DNA of 60,909 bases. Origin: Bacteroidaceae bacterium (lineage in GTDB: Bacteria; Bacteroidota; Bacteroidia; Bacteroidales; Bacteroidaceae). The stretch lies in NCBI GenBank assembly GCA_017471185.1, contig JAFUVZ010000050.1:91974-152882 (forward strand). The letters are read 5' to 3'. A program made the position numbers and the translations under genes. Shown piece after piece: positions 1 to 7,899 of this stretch. Position 1 is the first letter of the stretch, and each line of letters opens with the position of its first letter. Under the pieces are notes generated by a model. That model saw nothing but the letters and a program-made list of their open reading frames with translations. It was not told the origin of the DNA and searched no databases.

Positions 1-2
1 AG

Positions 3-362
3 AACAGCGGTATCTTCCAGCGTGTACAACCGGGCGATAAAGTATGGCCTGTAGGGGCAGAATGCCAGTTGGCTGACGGCAATGCCGGTATGGTAGTCAG
101 CTTGGGTGGATATAAAGTTGAAGGAGCTGCTCAGCACGGAGAATTTGGCGTTAAGCCTCGCATGGCTGAAAATCCTTCAGAAAAGCCTTTCGGCGAATGG
201 AACGAAGCTGACATCGAGTGTATCGGGAAACATATGGTATTCAAAATCAATGGTGTAGTTCAGAATGAGGCTGATGGTCAGTTTGACCGTGGATATATCG
301 CCTTACAAAGTGAAGGTGGACCTCTACAGTTCAGAAATGTCACTATTTTTGAACTGAAATGA
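3..362 (+). CDS. DUF1080 (3-keto-disaccharide hydrolase-like) protein, C-terminal part
   Basis: The reading frame is open from the window edge, so the N-terminus is missing; 119 residues remain. The visible part is the end of a DUF1080 / LamG-like beta-sandwich: an NSGIFQR segment, a glycine-rich loop, GEWNEADIEC, a KINGVV strand and the closing strand pattern GYIALQSEGGPLQFRNV. The family is common in Bacteroidetes and usually acts as an exported glycan-binding or keto-sugar hydrolase domain. No signal peptide can be judged because the start lies outside. The gene upstream may carry another domain fused to this one. No hairpin terminator is visible after the stop; the next gene has its own promoter. 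Confidence 0.75.
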   Translation, partial: NSGIFQRVQPGDKVWPVGAECQLADGNAGMVVSLGGYKVEGAAQHGEFGVKPRMAENPSEKPFGEWNEADIECIGKHMVFKINGVVQNEADGQFDRGYIALQSEGGPLQFRNVTIFELK

Positions 363-379
363 CAAAAAACAGAGATTAA

Positions 380-411
380 TTTTTTTATTATTAAAAAAAG
401 TATTATATTTG
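380..411 (+). promoter_or_regulatory. Promoter of the DUF4332 gene
   Basis: A Bacteroidetes -7 box TATATTTG lies at 404-411, with a T-rich -33 region 20 bases upstream. It sits about 40 bases before the start codon at 453. Confidence 0.55.
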
Positions 412-452
412 AGGCTCTTAATATAGTACTAACCTTTTAAATAATACCGACT

Positions 453-860
453 ATGGCATATAAGATTATTGACATTGAGGGTGTTGGCGATGCTTATGCT
501 GAAAAGCTGATTGCTGCTGGCATCAATACTCCAAAGGAGTTGTTAGACAAGTGTGCTGCCCCAGCTGGTCGCAAGGCTCTGGCTGAGGAAACTGGAATCT
601 CTGACAAATTGATTCTGACTTGGGCAAACCACGCAGATCTGATGCGCATCAAAGGTATTGGCCCTCAGTTCTCTGAATTACTGGAAGCTGCTGGTGTTGA
701 CACGGTGAAAGAGCTGAAGAACCGTAACCCAGAAAATCTGACTGCTAAGATTTTGGAAATCAACGAGGAGAAGCATCTCGTTCGTCGTGTTCCCGTATTG
801 AAGGAAATCATCAAGATGGTGAATCAGGCAAAGGAATTGCCTCCAGTTATGACTTATTGA
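453..860 (+). CDS. DUF4332 helix-hairpin-helix protein
   Basis: A 135-residue protein with two HhH-like repeats: IEGVGDAYAEKL near residue 8 and IKGIGPQFSELLEAAG near residue 70. Each repeat has the G-(V/I)-G turn typical of DUF4332 and non-specific DNA-binding HhH domains. It has no signal peptide, so it is probably cytoplasmic. It stands alone, with its own promoter (380-411) and terminator (880-917). The family often accompanies DNA-handling proteins, but its role is not established. A DNA- or nucleoprotein-binding role is inference. Confidence 0.75.
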   Translation: MAYKIIDIEGVGDAYAEKLIAAGINTPKELLDKCAAPAGRKALAEETGISDKLILTWANHADLMRIKGIGPQFSELLEAAGVDTVKELKNRNPENLTAKILEINEEKHLVRRVPVLKEIIKMVNQAKELPPVMTY

Positions 861-879
861 TGATTATTTTATAGCCAAG

Positions 880-917
880 CAAAGGGATTGGAGTAATACT
901 TCAGTCCCTTTTCTTTT
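880..917 (+). terminator. Intrinsic terminator after the DUF4332 gene
   Basis: The arms AAAGGGATTG and CAGTCCCTTT form a stem around an 11-base loop, followed by TTCTTTT. It separates the DUF4332 gene from the trp operon promoter. Confidence 0.7.
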
Positions 918-989
918 ACTTTCTCATCATGTTTTTCCCTATGCTTTAGTATTATTATATAATAGGTGTATGAAAAAAATCTAAAAATA

Positions 990-1021
990 TTTGTCGGTTT
1001 CAAAACAAACCCTTATATTTG
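990..1021 (+). promoter_or_regulatory. trp operon promoter
   Basis: TTTG (990-993), a 20-base spacer and TATATTTG (1014-1021) match the Bacteroidetes housekeeping sigma consensus TTTG-N19-21-TAnnTTTG. Transcription should start near 1028, about 20 bases before the leader peptide. Confidence 0.8.
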
Positions 1022-1049
1022 CATCGTGAAAATAATGAAAATGTAAGTT

Positions 1050-1112
1050 ATGAGACATTCAATGGAAAATATGTATTGGTGGTGGCGCCCGTTAAGATTC
1101 AATGAGTCGTAA
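1050..1112 (+). CDS. trpL: trp operon leader peptide
   Basis: A 20-codon open frame whose middle reads MYWWWRP; codons 10-12 (1077-1085) are three consecutive TGG. It begins about 20 bases after the predicted transcription start and ends 45 bases before an intrinsic terminator that precedes trpB. A short Trp-rich peptide followed by a terminator is the signature of ribosome-mediated attenuation: a ribosome stalled on Trp codons should prevent terminator formation. The layout matches what I recall of the Bacteroid-trp RNA motif. No clear antiterminator partner longer than 5 base pairs was found by eye, so the switching structure is not resolved. Confidence 0.8.
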   Translation: MRHSMENMYWWWRPLRFNES

Positions 1113-1157
1113 GGGGAGCAGCGCTCGTACATATGCCAATATAGAACAAAAAAAACG

Positions 1158-1196
1158 AAGCCCTGTCGCAACCTGCGACGGGGCTTTTCATTTTGT
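1158..1196 (+). terminator. trp attenuator terminator
   Basis: A 13-bp stem, AAGCCCTGTCGCA pairing with TGCGACGGGGCTT (one G-U pair), closes a three-base loop and is followed by a U-rich tail (TTTTCATTTT). It lies between the leader peptide and trpB, 26 bases before the trpB start, so it must be read through for the operon to be expressed. Confidence 0.85.
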
Positions 1197-1221
1197 GTAA
1201 CAATTAACACCGAATCAGATT

Positions 1222-2397
1222 ATGAGTTTTTTAGTTGACATTGAAGGTTATTATGGTGAATTCGGAGGGGCTTACGTTCCTGAGATACTTCATAAATGTG
1301 TGGAGGACTTGCAGCAGACTTATCTGAAAGTAATGGATACGGAAAGATTCCAACAGGAATTTAGGCAGTTGCTTCGCGATTATGTAGGAAGGCCTTCCCC
1401 CCTCTACTTCGCCAAACGGTTGAGCCAGCGTTATGGCTGCAAGATCTATCTGAAACGTGAGGACCTGAATCACACAGGAGCTCACAAAATCAACAACACC
1501 ATCGGACAGATTCTCATCGCACGTCACATGGGCAAGACACGCATCATTGCCGAGACGGGTGCAGGGCAGCATGGAGTGGCTACCGCTACGGTTTGTGCTT
1601 TGATGGACATGAAATGTGTGGTATATATGGGGGCTACCGATGTGAAACGCCAGCATATCAACGTTGAGAAGATGAAGATGCTGGGGGCAGAGGTGATTCC
1701 TGTTACCAGTGGCAACATGACGCTGAAAGATGCTACGAATGAAGCGATTCGCGACTGGTGCTGCCACCCTGCCGACACTTATTACATCATTGGCTCCACA
1801 GTTGGTCCACACCCCTATCCCGATATGGTAGCCCGGTTGCAATCCGTTATCAGTGAGGAAATCAAGAAACAGCTGTTAGAGAAGGAAGGCAGGGATTATC
1901 CAGATTACCTTATGGCTTGCGTGGGTGGCGGAAGCAATGCTGCAGGCACCATCTACCACCACATTGATGACCCTCGTGTGAAGATTGTGCTGGCTGAAGC
2001 CGGAGGCGAAGGTGTAGAGACGGGCAGAACTGCAGCTACCATTGCCTTGGGCAAGACAGGTATCATTCACGGAGCCAAGACGTATGTGATTCAAGATGAA
2101 GACGGACAGATTAAGGAACCCTACTCTATCTCCGCAGGACTCGACTATCCGGGCATCGGACCCATGCACGCCAACCTCTCTGCCCGGAAACGTGCCTTAG
2201 TGATTCCTGTCAACGATGATGAAGCAATAGCTGCCGGATATGAACTTACCAGGCTGGAGGGTATCATTCCTGCCATCGAGAGTGCACATGTCCTCGGCGC
2301 TTTAGCTAAGATACAGTTCAAGCCTGCCGAAGTGGTGGTGCTCACCGTTTCCGGCAGAGGCGACAAGGATATGGAAACTTACCTGAAATTCAAATAA
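1222..2397 (+). CDS. trpB: Tryptophan synthase beta chain
   Basis: A 391-residue PLP enzyme that condenses indole with serine to give tryptophan. The TrpB1 landmarks are present: GRPSPLYFA near residue 56, [15 protein letters not shown] with the Schiff-base lysine at about K89, ETGAGQHG, and the phosphate-binding GGGSNA loop. Its length is normal for TrpB1. It is the first structural gene after the attenuator, and trpE follows after 10 bases. Placing trpB first and trpA last is a common Bacteroidetes arrangement. TrpB works as an alpha2-beta2 complex with TrpA (6971-7753). No Shine-Dalgarno is visible, as is normal here. Confidence 0.97.
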   Translation: MSFLVDIEGYYGEFGGAYVPEILHKCVEDLQQTYLKVMDTERFQQEFRQLLRDYVGRPSPLYFAKRLSQRYGCKIYLKREDLNHTGAHKINNTIGQILIARHMGKTRIIAETGAGQHGVATATVCALMDMKCVVYMGATDVKRQHINVEKMKMLGAEVIPVTSGNMTLKDATNEAIRDWCCHPADTYYIIGSTVGPHPYPDMVARLQSVISEEIKKQLLEKEGRDYPDYLMACVGGGSNAAGTIYHHIDDPRVKIVLAEAGGEGVETGRTAATIALGKTGIIHGAKTYVIQDEDGQIKEPYSISAGLDYPGIGPMHANLSARKRALVIPVNDDEAIAAGYELTRLEGIIPAIESAHVLGALAKIQFKPAEVVVLTVSGRGDKDMETYLKFK

Positions 2398-2407
2398 ACA
2401 AGTAGAT

Positions 2408-3811
2408 ATGAAGACATTTAACTACAAAACAGTACACAAGACAGTGCTGGGTGATTTGCATACACCCGTAAGCACTTACCTGAAAGTACGCGACCTATTT
2501 ACCCAAAGTGCCCTGATGGAGAGCTCTGACTATCATGGCAGCGAGAACAACCGTTCGTTTATAGGACTCTGTCCGTTAGCAAGCGTGAGTATCCATCATG
2601 GCATCGCCATCTTCCGCATGCCGGATGAAAGCGAGGAGCATTATCCTATCAGCGAAAGCTACACGGTGGATCGTGCCTTGAATGATTTCATCAGTCGCAT
2701 CCATGTGGAAGGAGATTATAGCGGTTATTGCGGACTCTATGGCTACACCTCTTTCAATGCGGTGAGATATTTCGAGCAGATTCCAGTGAAAGACAGTACG
2801 GAGGAGCAGAATGATGCGCCAGATATGCATTACATCCTCTACAAATACTTGATTGTCTTTCACGATTTCCAACACGAGATGATGTTGCTGGAGATGCTGG
2901 ATGAAGGGGAAGAATCTTCATTAGACATGATTCAGAAAGCCATCCACAACCGTAGTTACAGGTTGTACGACTTTGAGGCTTTGGGTGAAACCACCTCAAC
3001 TCTGACTGACGACCAGCATCGTGAGAACATCCGCAAAGGCATAGCCCATTGCCTCAGGGGCGATGTGTTTCAGGTGGTACTATCACGTAGATTCGAGCAG
3101 CGTTTCAAAGGCGATGATTTCAATCTCTACCGAGCCTTGCGAAGCATCAATCCCTCACCCTATCTGTTTTATTTCGATTTCGGAGGCTTCCGTATCTTCG
3201 GTTCATCGCCAGAGACTCATTGCCGTATAGAGGGTGTAGAAGCGACGATAGACCCGATAGCAGGCACCACACGCAGAACGGGTGATGCCCGTCAGGATGC
3301 CGACAATGCCCAGCGGTTGAGCGAGGATCCAAAGGAAAACGCTGAGCATGTGATGTTAGTGGATTTGGCTCGCAATGACTTGAGCAGAAATTGTCATGAT
3401 GTGCATCTGGAATTTTACAAACAGCTACAATATTACAGTCATGTGATTCATCTGGTAAGTCGAGTCAGTGGAACGCTTGATGAGGATGCTGATCCTATCA
3501 AAACTTTTATCGACACTTTCCCTGCCGGTACCTTAAGCGGAGCTCCTAAAGTGCGTGCCATGCAGATTATCAGCGAACTGGAACCTCACAATAGAGGCGC
3601 ATACGGTGGATGCATTGGATTCATCGGCTTGAATGGTAGTCTCAACCAGGCAATTACCATACGCACCTTTGTGAGCCGAAACAACACCCTATGGTTTCAG
3701 GCAGGAGGGGGCATCGTGGCAAAGAGCGATGTAGAAAGCGAGCTGCAAGAGGTGAACAACAAATTAGGGGCTCTCAAGAGAGCTATTGTCAGCGCTCAGT
3801 CAATCCATTAA
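2408..3811 (+). CDS. trpE: Anthranilate synthase component I
   Basis: A 467-residue chorismate-utilising enzyme that converts chorismate to anthranilate with ammonia supplied by TrpG. The catalytic C-terminal half shows RGDVFQVVLSRRF, NPSPYLFY, GTTRRTGD, ENAEHVMLVDLARNDL and FPAGTLSGAPK. An N-terminal ALMESSD matches the LLES-type tryptophan-binding motif, so feedback inhibition is likely. It is not fused to its amidotransferase; trpG follows after 12 bases. A PabB function is possible by family, but the operon context argues for TrpE. Confidence 0.95.
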   Translation: MKTFNYKTVHKTVLGDLHTPVSTYLKVRDLFTQSALMESSDYHGSENNRSFIGLCPLASVSIHHGIAIFRMPDESEEHYPISESYTVDRALNDFISRIHVEGDYSGYCGLYGYTSFNAVRYFEQIPVKDSTEEQNDAPDMHYILYKYLIVFHDFQHEMMLLEMLDEGEESSLDMIQKAIHNRSYRLYDFEALGETTSTLTDDQHRENIRKGIAHCLRGDVFQVVLSRRFEQRFKGDDFNLYRALRSINPSPYLFYFDFGGFRIFGSSPETHCRIEGVEATIDPIAGTTRRTGDARQDADNAQRLSEDPKENAEHVMLVDLARNDLSRNCHDVHLEFYKQLQYYSHVIHLVSRVSGTLDEDADPIKTFIDTFPAGTLSGAPKVRAMQIISELEPHNRGAYGGCIGFIGLNGSLNQAITIRTFVSRNNTLWFQAGGGIVAKSDVESELQEVNNKLGALKRAIVSAQSIH

Positions 3812-3823
3812 ATACAAATAGCC

Positions 3824-4399
3824 ATGAAAAGAATTATCATCATAGACAATTACGATTCCTTCACATATAATCTCGCGCATCTGGTCAGGGAACTGGGCGC
3901 AGTGGTTAAGGTGGTGCGCAATGACCAGTTTGCTATAGAAGAACTGGAGACATTCGATAAAATTATCCTCTCGCCAGGTCCTGGCATACCAGAGGAAGCA
4001 GGCTTGTTGCTTGATGTAATCAAGGCTTATGCCGGCAAGAAGCCTATCTTGGGCGTTTGCTTAGGCGAACAAGCAATCGGACAAGTATTTGGCGGTAAGC
4101 TGACCAATTTGAAGCATGTCTTTCATGGGGTACAGACACCTGTGTTCCTAATGAAGGCAAATGACAGTTATCTGTTCCAGGGACTACCTGATGTCATCAA
4201 TGTCGGCAGATATCATTCTTGGGTGGTTGACCAGGATGGTTTTCCAGAGCAGCTGGTCATGACAGCCGTGAGCAATGAAGGACAGATTATGGCTTTGAGG
4301 CATCGAACTTTCGACATTCAAGGCATACAGTTTCATCCTGAATCCATACTTACGCCTGATGGCAAGATCATCATCAGCAATTGGCTGAACCACAAATAA
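3824..4399 (+). CDS. trpG: Anthranilate synthase component II (glutamine amidotransferase)
   Basis: A 191-residue class I glutamine amidotransferase that hydrolyses glutamine and channels ammonia to TrpE. It carries DNYDSFTYNL at the N-terminus, SPGPGIP, the nucleophile motif GVCLGEQ with Cys79, and HPES for the His-Glu pair near residue 170. The usual GVCLGHQ histidine is replaced by Glu. Family members may also serve p-aminobenzoate synthesis, but its place between trpE and trpD supports the tryptophan role. Confidence 0.93.
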   Translation: MKRIIIIDNYDSFTYNLAHLVRELGAVVKVVRNDQFAIEELETFDKIILSPGPGIPEEAGLLLDVIKAYAGKKPILGVCLGEQAIGQVFGGKLTNLKHVFHGVQTPVFLMKANDSYLFQGLPDVINVGRYHSWVVDQDGFPEQLVMTAVSNEGQIMALRHRTFDIQGIQFHPESILTPDGKIIISNWLNHK

Positions 4400-4444
4400 G
4401 CAGCACAAATCTTACCAAATACATATATACAACTAAAACTTTGA

Positions 4445-5446
4445 ATGAATATGAAAGAGATCATAAACCGCTTGCTGAACCACGAGGAACTGGATTCAGC
4501 CGAAACTAAACAAATCATGCTGAACATCACGAAAGAGATGTATCCTGATGCTCAGATAGCTGCCTTGCTCACAATTCTGCAGATGCGAGGGGTGACTGTT
4601 GAGGAACTAATCGGATTCCGGGAGGCTTTGATGGAAACGCGCATCCCGATTGACTTCTCGCCTTATCGTCCCATCGACATCGTGGGAACAGGAGGCGATG
4701 GCAAGAACACTTTCAATATCTCCACTTGCTCTTGCTTCGTGGTGGCTGGCGCTGGTTACAAGGTAGCCAAGCACGGTAATTATGGAGCTTCTTCCGTAAG
4801 TGGAGCGAGCAATGTGTTGGAATTACATGGGGTGAGATTCACCAATGACCAGGACAAGTTGCTACGAAGTCTGGAGGAAAGCAATATGGCATACCTGCAT
4901 GCCCAGTTGTTCAACCCCGCCATGAAGTTTGTGGGTCCCACACGAAGGTCGTTGCAAGTGCCGACAGTGTTCAATCTGCTGGGACCCCTTATTAACCCTT
5001 CCCAACCTACGTACCAATTATTAGGTGTAGCTAACCTGAGCCAGATGCGCCTTTACACCCACGTGCTGAACCGCTTAGGGATGGAGTTTGCTGTCGTGAC
5101 GAGTCTTGATGGTTATGATGAGATTTCACTGACGAGCGGTTATAAGGTAATGACTAACAACAATGAGCAGATTTATCAGGCCAACGCATTGGGCTTCATG
5201 CCTTCCATCCGTGAGGAGTTGTTTGGAGGTAATTCTCCGCAAGATGCTGCCAAGATTTTTGATGATGTACTGAACGATAGGGCTACGGCTTCGCAGAAAC
5301 AGACTGTACTGGTGAATGCTGCCTTCGCCATCCATGTGATAGAGCCACATCAGTCGATGGAAACCTGCGTGGCGATCGCCCGTGAATCGCTGGAGAGCCG
5401 CAAAGCCTTGCAGACATTCCGTAAATTCGTTGAACTCAATAGCTGA
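4445..5446 (+). CDS. trpD: Anthranilate phosphoribosyltransferase
   Basis: A 333-residue enzyme of the usual size that transfers phosphoribose from PRPP to anthranilate. It shows the PRPP-binding motif GTGGDGKNTFNIST near residue 79, KHGNYGASS, and FNLLGPLINP. A second in-frame ATG lies two codons into the predicted start. The gene stands 45 bases after trpG and 7 bases before trpC, inside the trp operon. Confidence 0.95.
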   Translation: MNMKEIINRLLNHEELDSAETKQIMLNITKEMYPDAQIAALLTILQMRGVTVEELIGFREALMETRIPIDFSPYRPIDIVGTGGDGKNTFNISTCSCFVVAGAGYKVAKHGNYGASSVSGASNVLELHGVRFTNDQDKLLRSLEESNMAYLHAQLFNPAMKFVGPTRRSLQVPTVFNLLGPLINPSQPTYQLLGVANLSQMRLYTHVLNRLGMEFAVVTSLDGYDEISLTSGYKVMTNNNEQIYQANALGFMPSIREELFGGNSPQDAAKIFDDVLNDRATASQKQTVLVNAAFAIHVIEPHQSMETCVAIARESLESRKALQTFRKFVELNS

Positions 5447-5453
5447 AAGAAAG

Positions 5454-6266
5454 ATGAAAGATATTCTGAAAGAAATAGTTGAGAGTAAACGGCAGGAAGT
5501 TGAACAGCACAGACAGGTTTGCTCGATGGAGTATCTGGCTGATGAAGTCAGAAAGGTGATGGCAATCCCTCTTCCTCATTACAGTATGTCTGAGGCATTA
5601 AGGAAATCTGCCACAGGCATCATCGCTGAGTTCAAGCGAAAGTCGCCTTCCAAAGGATGGATTCACGAAAGCGCTTCTCCTGAAGTAGTGATTCCTGCCT
5701 ATCTGCAAGCTGGAGCTACGGCTTTGTCAATTCTGACAGACGGACCTTATTTCGGTGGTAACCTGAAATACATCAAGCAAGTGAGGCAAGAGGTGAGCAT
5801 CCCTATCCTACGCAAGGATTTCATCATTGATGAATACCAATTGCTGGAAGCGAAGTTGGTAGGGGCTGATGCCGTGCTGCTGATAGCTGCCTGTTTGTCA
5901 CTGGAAGACTGCATCAATTTGATAAATAAAGCACATGAAATAGAGTTGGAGGTGCTTCTTGAAGTGCATAACCCAGAGGAACTGGCATACATTAAAGGGT
6001 TGCCAGAGATGGTGGGCGTGAACAACCGTAACTTAGGCTCGTTCGTCACTGACGTGCAGAATTCATTCCGAATGGCAGATGCTTTGCGAGAGAGTGTCAA
6101 AGGATTAGATTACCATCCTGTGTTAGTGAGTGAAAGTGGCATTTCCAATCCGCAGACTATCCGTGATTTAAGAGACATCGGTTACAGAGGCTTCCTGATT
6201 GGCGAGACTTTCATGAAGACTCCCCACCCTGCCGAAACCCTGAAACATTTTATCCAAGAACTATGA
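5454..6266 (+). CDS. trpC: Indole-3-glycerol-phosphate synthase
   Basis: A 270-residue TIM-barrel enzyme converting CdRP to indole-3-glycerol phosphate. It carries IAEFKRKSPSKG near residue 57, LRKDFIIDEYQ, LLEVHN, GVNNRNL and SESGI, the conserved phosphate-binding and catalytic segments. The ATG at 5454 (MKDILKEIVESK) was chosen because the frame upstream of it overlaps trpD and lacks family similarity; a purine-rich GAAAGAAAG precedes it. It is not fused to trpF, unlike in E. coli. Confidence 0.95.
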   Translation: MKDILKEIVESKRQEVEQHRQVCSMEYLADEVRKVMAIPLPHYSMSEALRKSATGIIAEFKRKSPSKGWIHESASPEVVIPAYLQAGATALSILTDGPYFGGNLKYIKQVRQEVSIPILRKDFIIDEYQLLEAKLVGADAVLLIAACLSLEDCINLINKAHEIELEVLLEVHNPEELAYIKGLPEMVGVNNRNLGSFVTDVQNSFRMADALRESVKGLDYHPVLVSESGISNPQTIRDLRDIGYRGFLIGETFMKTPHPAETLKHFIQEL

Positions 6267-6931
6267 TGCCTAAAAATCGAAATACTATGAATTCCGGTAG
6301 TAATTGTCAATTTTCAATTGTCAATCGTCAATTGGTAAAAGTCTGTGGCATGACCGAAGACAATAACATCCGTGCGGTAGAACAGCTGCATCCCGATATG
6401 ATGGGTTTTATCTTCTATCCTCAATCACCCAGATATTGCCGTCAGAAGCCAGCTTATCTGCCAGAACTCGCCAAACGCGTGGGTGTGTTTGTGGACACCA
6501 CAGAGGAGGAGATACAGAACAGATGGTTTGATTTCAAGCTGGATTATGTACAGCTGCACGGTAATGAATCTCCAGCATTCTGCCAAAGCCTGAAGGAGAA
6601 AGGTATATGTGTCATCAAGGCTTTTCAGGTCAGTACGGCTGATGATCTGACCGGTGTTGAAGCATACGAAGGACTATGTGATTACTTCCTCTTTGACACA
6701 AAATCGTCTCAGAAAGGAGGTTCCGGCAAACAGTTCAACTGGCAGCTGCTCCTCCAATACCAAGGTCATACGCCTTTTCTGTTAAGCGGAGGCATCGGGC
6801 TGGAAAGCGTCTGTCAACTGCAGACTTTCACCCATCCCATGCTGGCAGGTTATGACCTCAACAGTTGTTTTGAGACCAGCCCAGGCATCAAGAACATAGC
6901 ACTCCTCAAAGAGTTTATGAAAATGAAATAA
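6263..6931 (+). CDS. trpF: Phosphoribosylanthranilate isomerase
   Basis: A TIM-barrel isomerase converting PRA to CdRP. The family core begins at LVKVCGMTEDNN near residue 25 and includes VGVFVD, VQLHGNESP, KAFQV, FDTK and LSGGI. The ATG at 6263 overlaps the trpC stop (ATGA), giving 222 residues, but the first 24 residues are outside the family and are encoded largely by a 7-bp tandem repeat (6303-6337). The true start may be a TTG within or just after the repeat (for example near 6331), giving a family-sized protein of about 200 residues. Confidence 0.9.
   Translation: MMPKNRNTMNSGSNCQFSIVNRQLVKVCGMTEDNNIRAVEQLHPDMMGFIFYPQSPRYCRQKPAYLPELAKRVGVFVDTTEEEIQNRWFDFKLDYVQLHGNESPAFCQSLKEKGICVIKAFQVSTADDLTGVEAYEGLCDYFLFDTKSSQKGGSGKQFNWQLLLQYQGHTPFLLSGGIGLESVCQLQTFTHPMLAGYDLNSCFETSPGIKNIALLKEFMKMK
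6303..6337 (+). repeat. Heptanucleotide tandem repeat at the 5' end of trpF
   Basis: Five consecutive 7-base units related to ATTGTCA (attgtca, attttca, attgtca, atcgtca, attggta). They lie between the trpF start codon and the conserved TrpF core. A related stretch on the other strand covers the start of lspA (about 21893-21916). Confidence 0.7.
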
Positions 6932-6970
6932 ATAACTATAAACCATTCACTATAAAATTTAACTAACAAA

Positions 6971-7753
6971 ATGAATAGAATCAACAAACTTTTCCAGTCC
7001 AATCCCAAGAACCTGCTTTCTGTATATTTCTGCGCAGGTAGTCCTACCCTCGATGGTACTGCACTAGTAATCCGTGACCTTGCTTCCAATGGTGTCAGTA
7101 TGATAGAGATAGGCATTCCTTTCAGTGATCCGATGGCAGACGGTGTGGTCATCCAGAATGCTGCGACCCAGGCCCTACGGAACGGCATGTCACTCAGACT
7201 GTTGTTCGAGCAACTCAAGGATATCCGCAAGGATGTTGATATACCGCTGATACTGATGGGATATCTGAATCCTATCTATCAATATGATTTCGAGCGTTTC
7301 TGTCAGTCATGCAAATCCTGTGGCATTGACGGAGTCATCATACCCGACTTGCCTTTCAGGGATTACGAGCAGACCTACAAGCAGATAGCAGACAAATATG
7401 ACATTCGTATCATCATGCTCATCACACCAGAGACCAGCATAGAACGTATCCGTGAGATTGACAACCATACTGACGGCTTTATCTATATGGTGTCATCCGC
7501 CTCCACCACAGGTGCCCAGCATGACTTTGACGGTCAGAAGCAAGCCTATTTCGAGAAGGTTGACCGGCTGAACCTCTGCAATCCACGTATGATTGGTTTC
7601 GGCATCAGCAACAAGCAGACATTTGATGCAGCTTGTGCTCATGCATCTGGAGGCATCATCGGTAGCCGTTTTGTCAGCCTGTTATCTAAATATGAAGGAA
7701 ATGCAGCAGAAGCCATTCGTCAGCTGAAGCAAGATATCGGACTTCGGAATTAA
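6971..7753 (+). CDS. trpA: Tryptophan synthase alpha chain
   Basis: A 260-residue TIM barrel that cleaves indole-3-glycerol phosphate to indole for TrpB. It shows EIGIPFSDPMADG, containing the catalytic Glu of this motif and the Asp of SDP. It also shows DGVIIPDLPFRDY, the GFGISN phosphate loop and GGIIGSRF. It is the last gene of the operon, 39 bases after trpF. A long hairpin (7793-7821) follows, before the convergent lipoprotein genes. Confidence 0.95.
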   Translation: MNRINKLFQSNPKNLLSVYFCAGSPTLDGTALVIRDLASNGVSMIEIGIPFSDPMADGVVIQNAATQALRNGMSLRLLFEQLKDIRKDVDIPLILMGYLNPIYQYDFERFCQSCKSCGIDGVIIPDLPFRDYEQTYKQIADKYDIRIIMLITPETSIERIREIDNHTDGFIYMVSSASTTGAQHDFDGQKQAYFEKVDRLNLCNPRMIGFGISNKQTFDAACAHASGGIIGSRFVSLLSKYEGNAAEAIRQLKQDIGLRN

Positions 7754-7792
7754 ATTGCTGTGTGGCATAATAGCAGCTACTGTGCAGATAAA

Positions 7793-7821
7793 TGCTGCGT
7801 CAGCATCACGCTGGCGCAGCA
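7793..7821. terminator. Hairpin between trpA and the convergent lipoprotein operon
   Basis: TGCTGCGTCAGC and GCTGGCGCAGCA form a 12-bp stem with one wobble pair around ATCAC. No strong U tract follows on the plus side; a TTTATC follows on the minus side. It is probably a shared 3' end for both operons. Confidence 0.55.
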
Positions 7822-7899
7822 CAACAACATCAGAAATACATGTATGACAAACTATTATGCCAAATAATAGATTAATATAAAGATTATTCTTTATTACGG

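Noticed and set aside
1013-1210. 65-codon minus-strand frame before trpB
   Set aside because: It covers the trp promoter, leader peptide and terminator in antisense; the plus-strand attenuator explains the sequence fully.
3824-4399. p-aminobenzoate synthase glutaminase (pabA)
   Set aside because: The family cannot exclude it, but the gene sits between trpE and trpD within one operon, so trpG is the better name.
5382-5453. Upstream extension of trpC
   Set aside because: The extra 24 codons overlap the end of trpD in another frame and do not resemble TrpC; the ATG at 5454 fits the family start.
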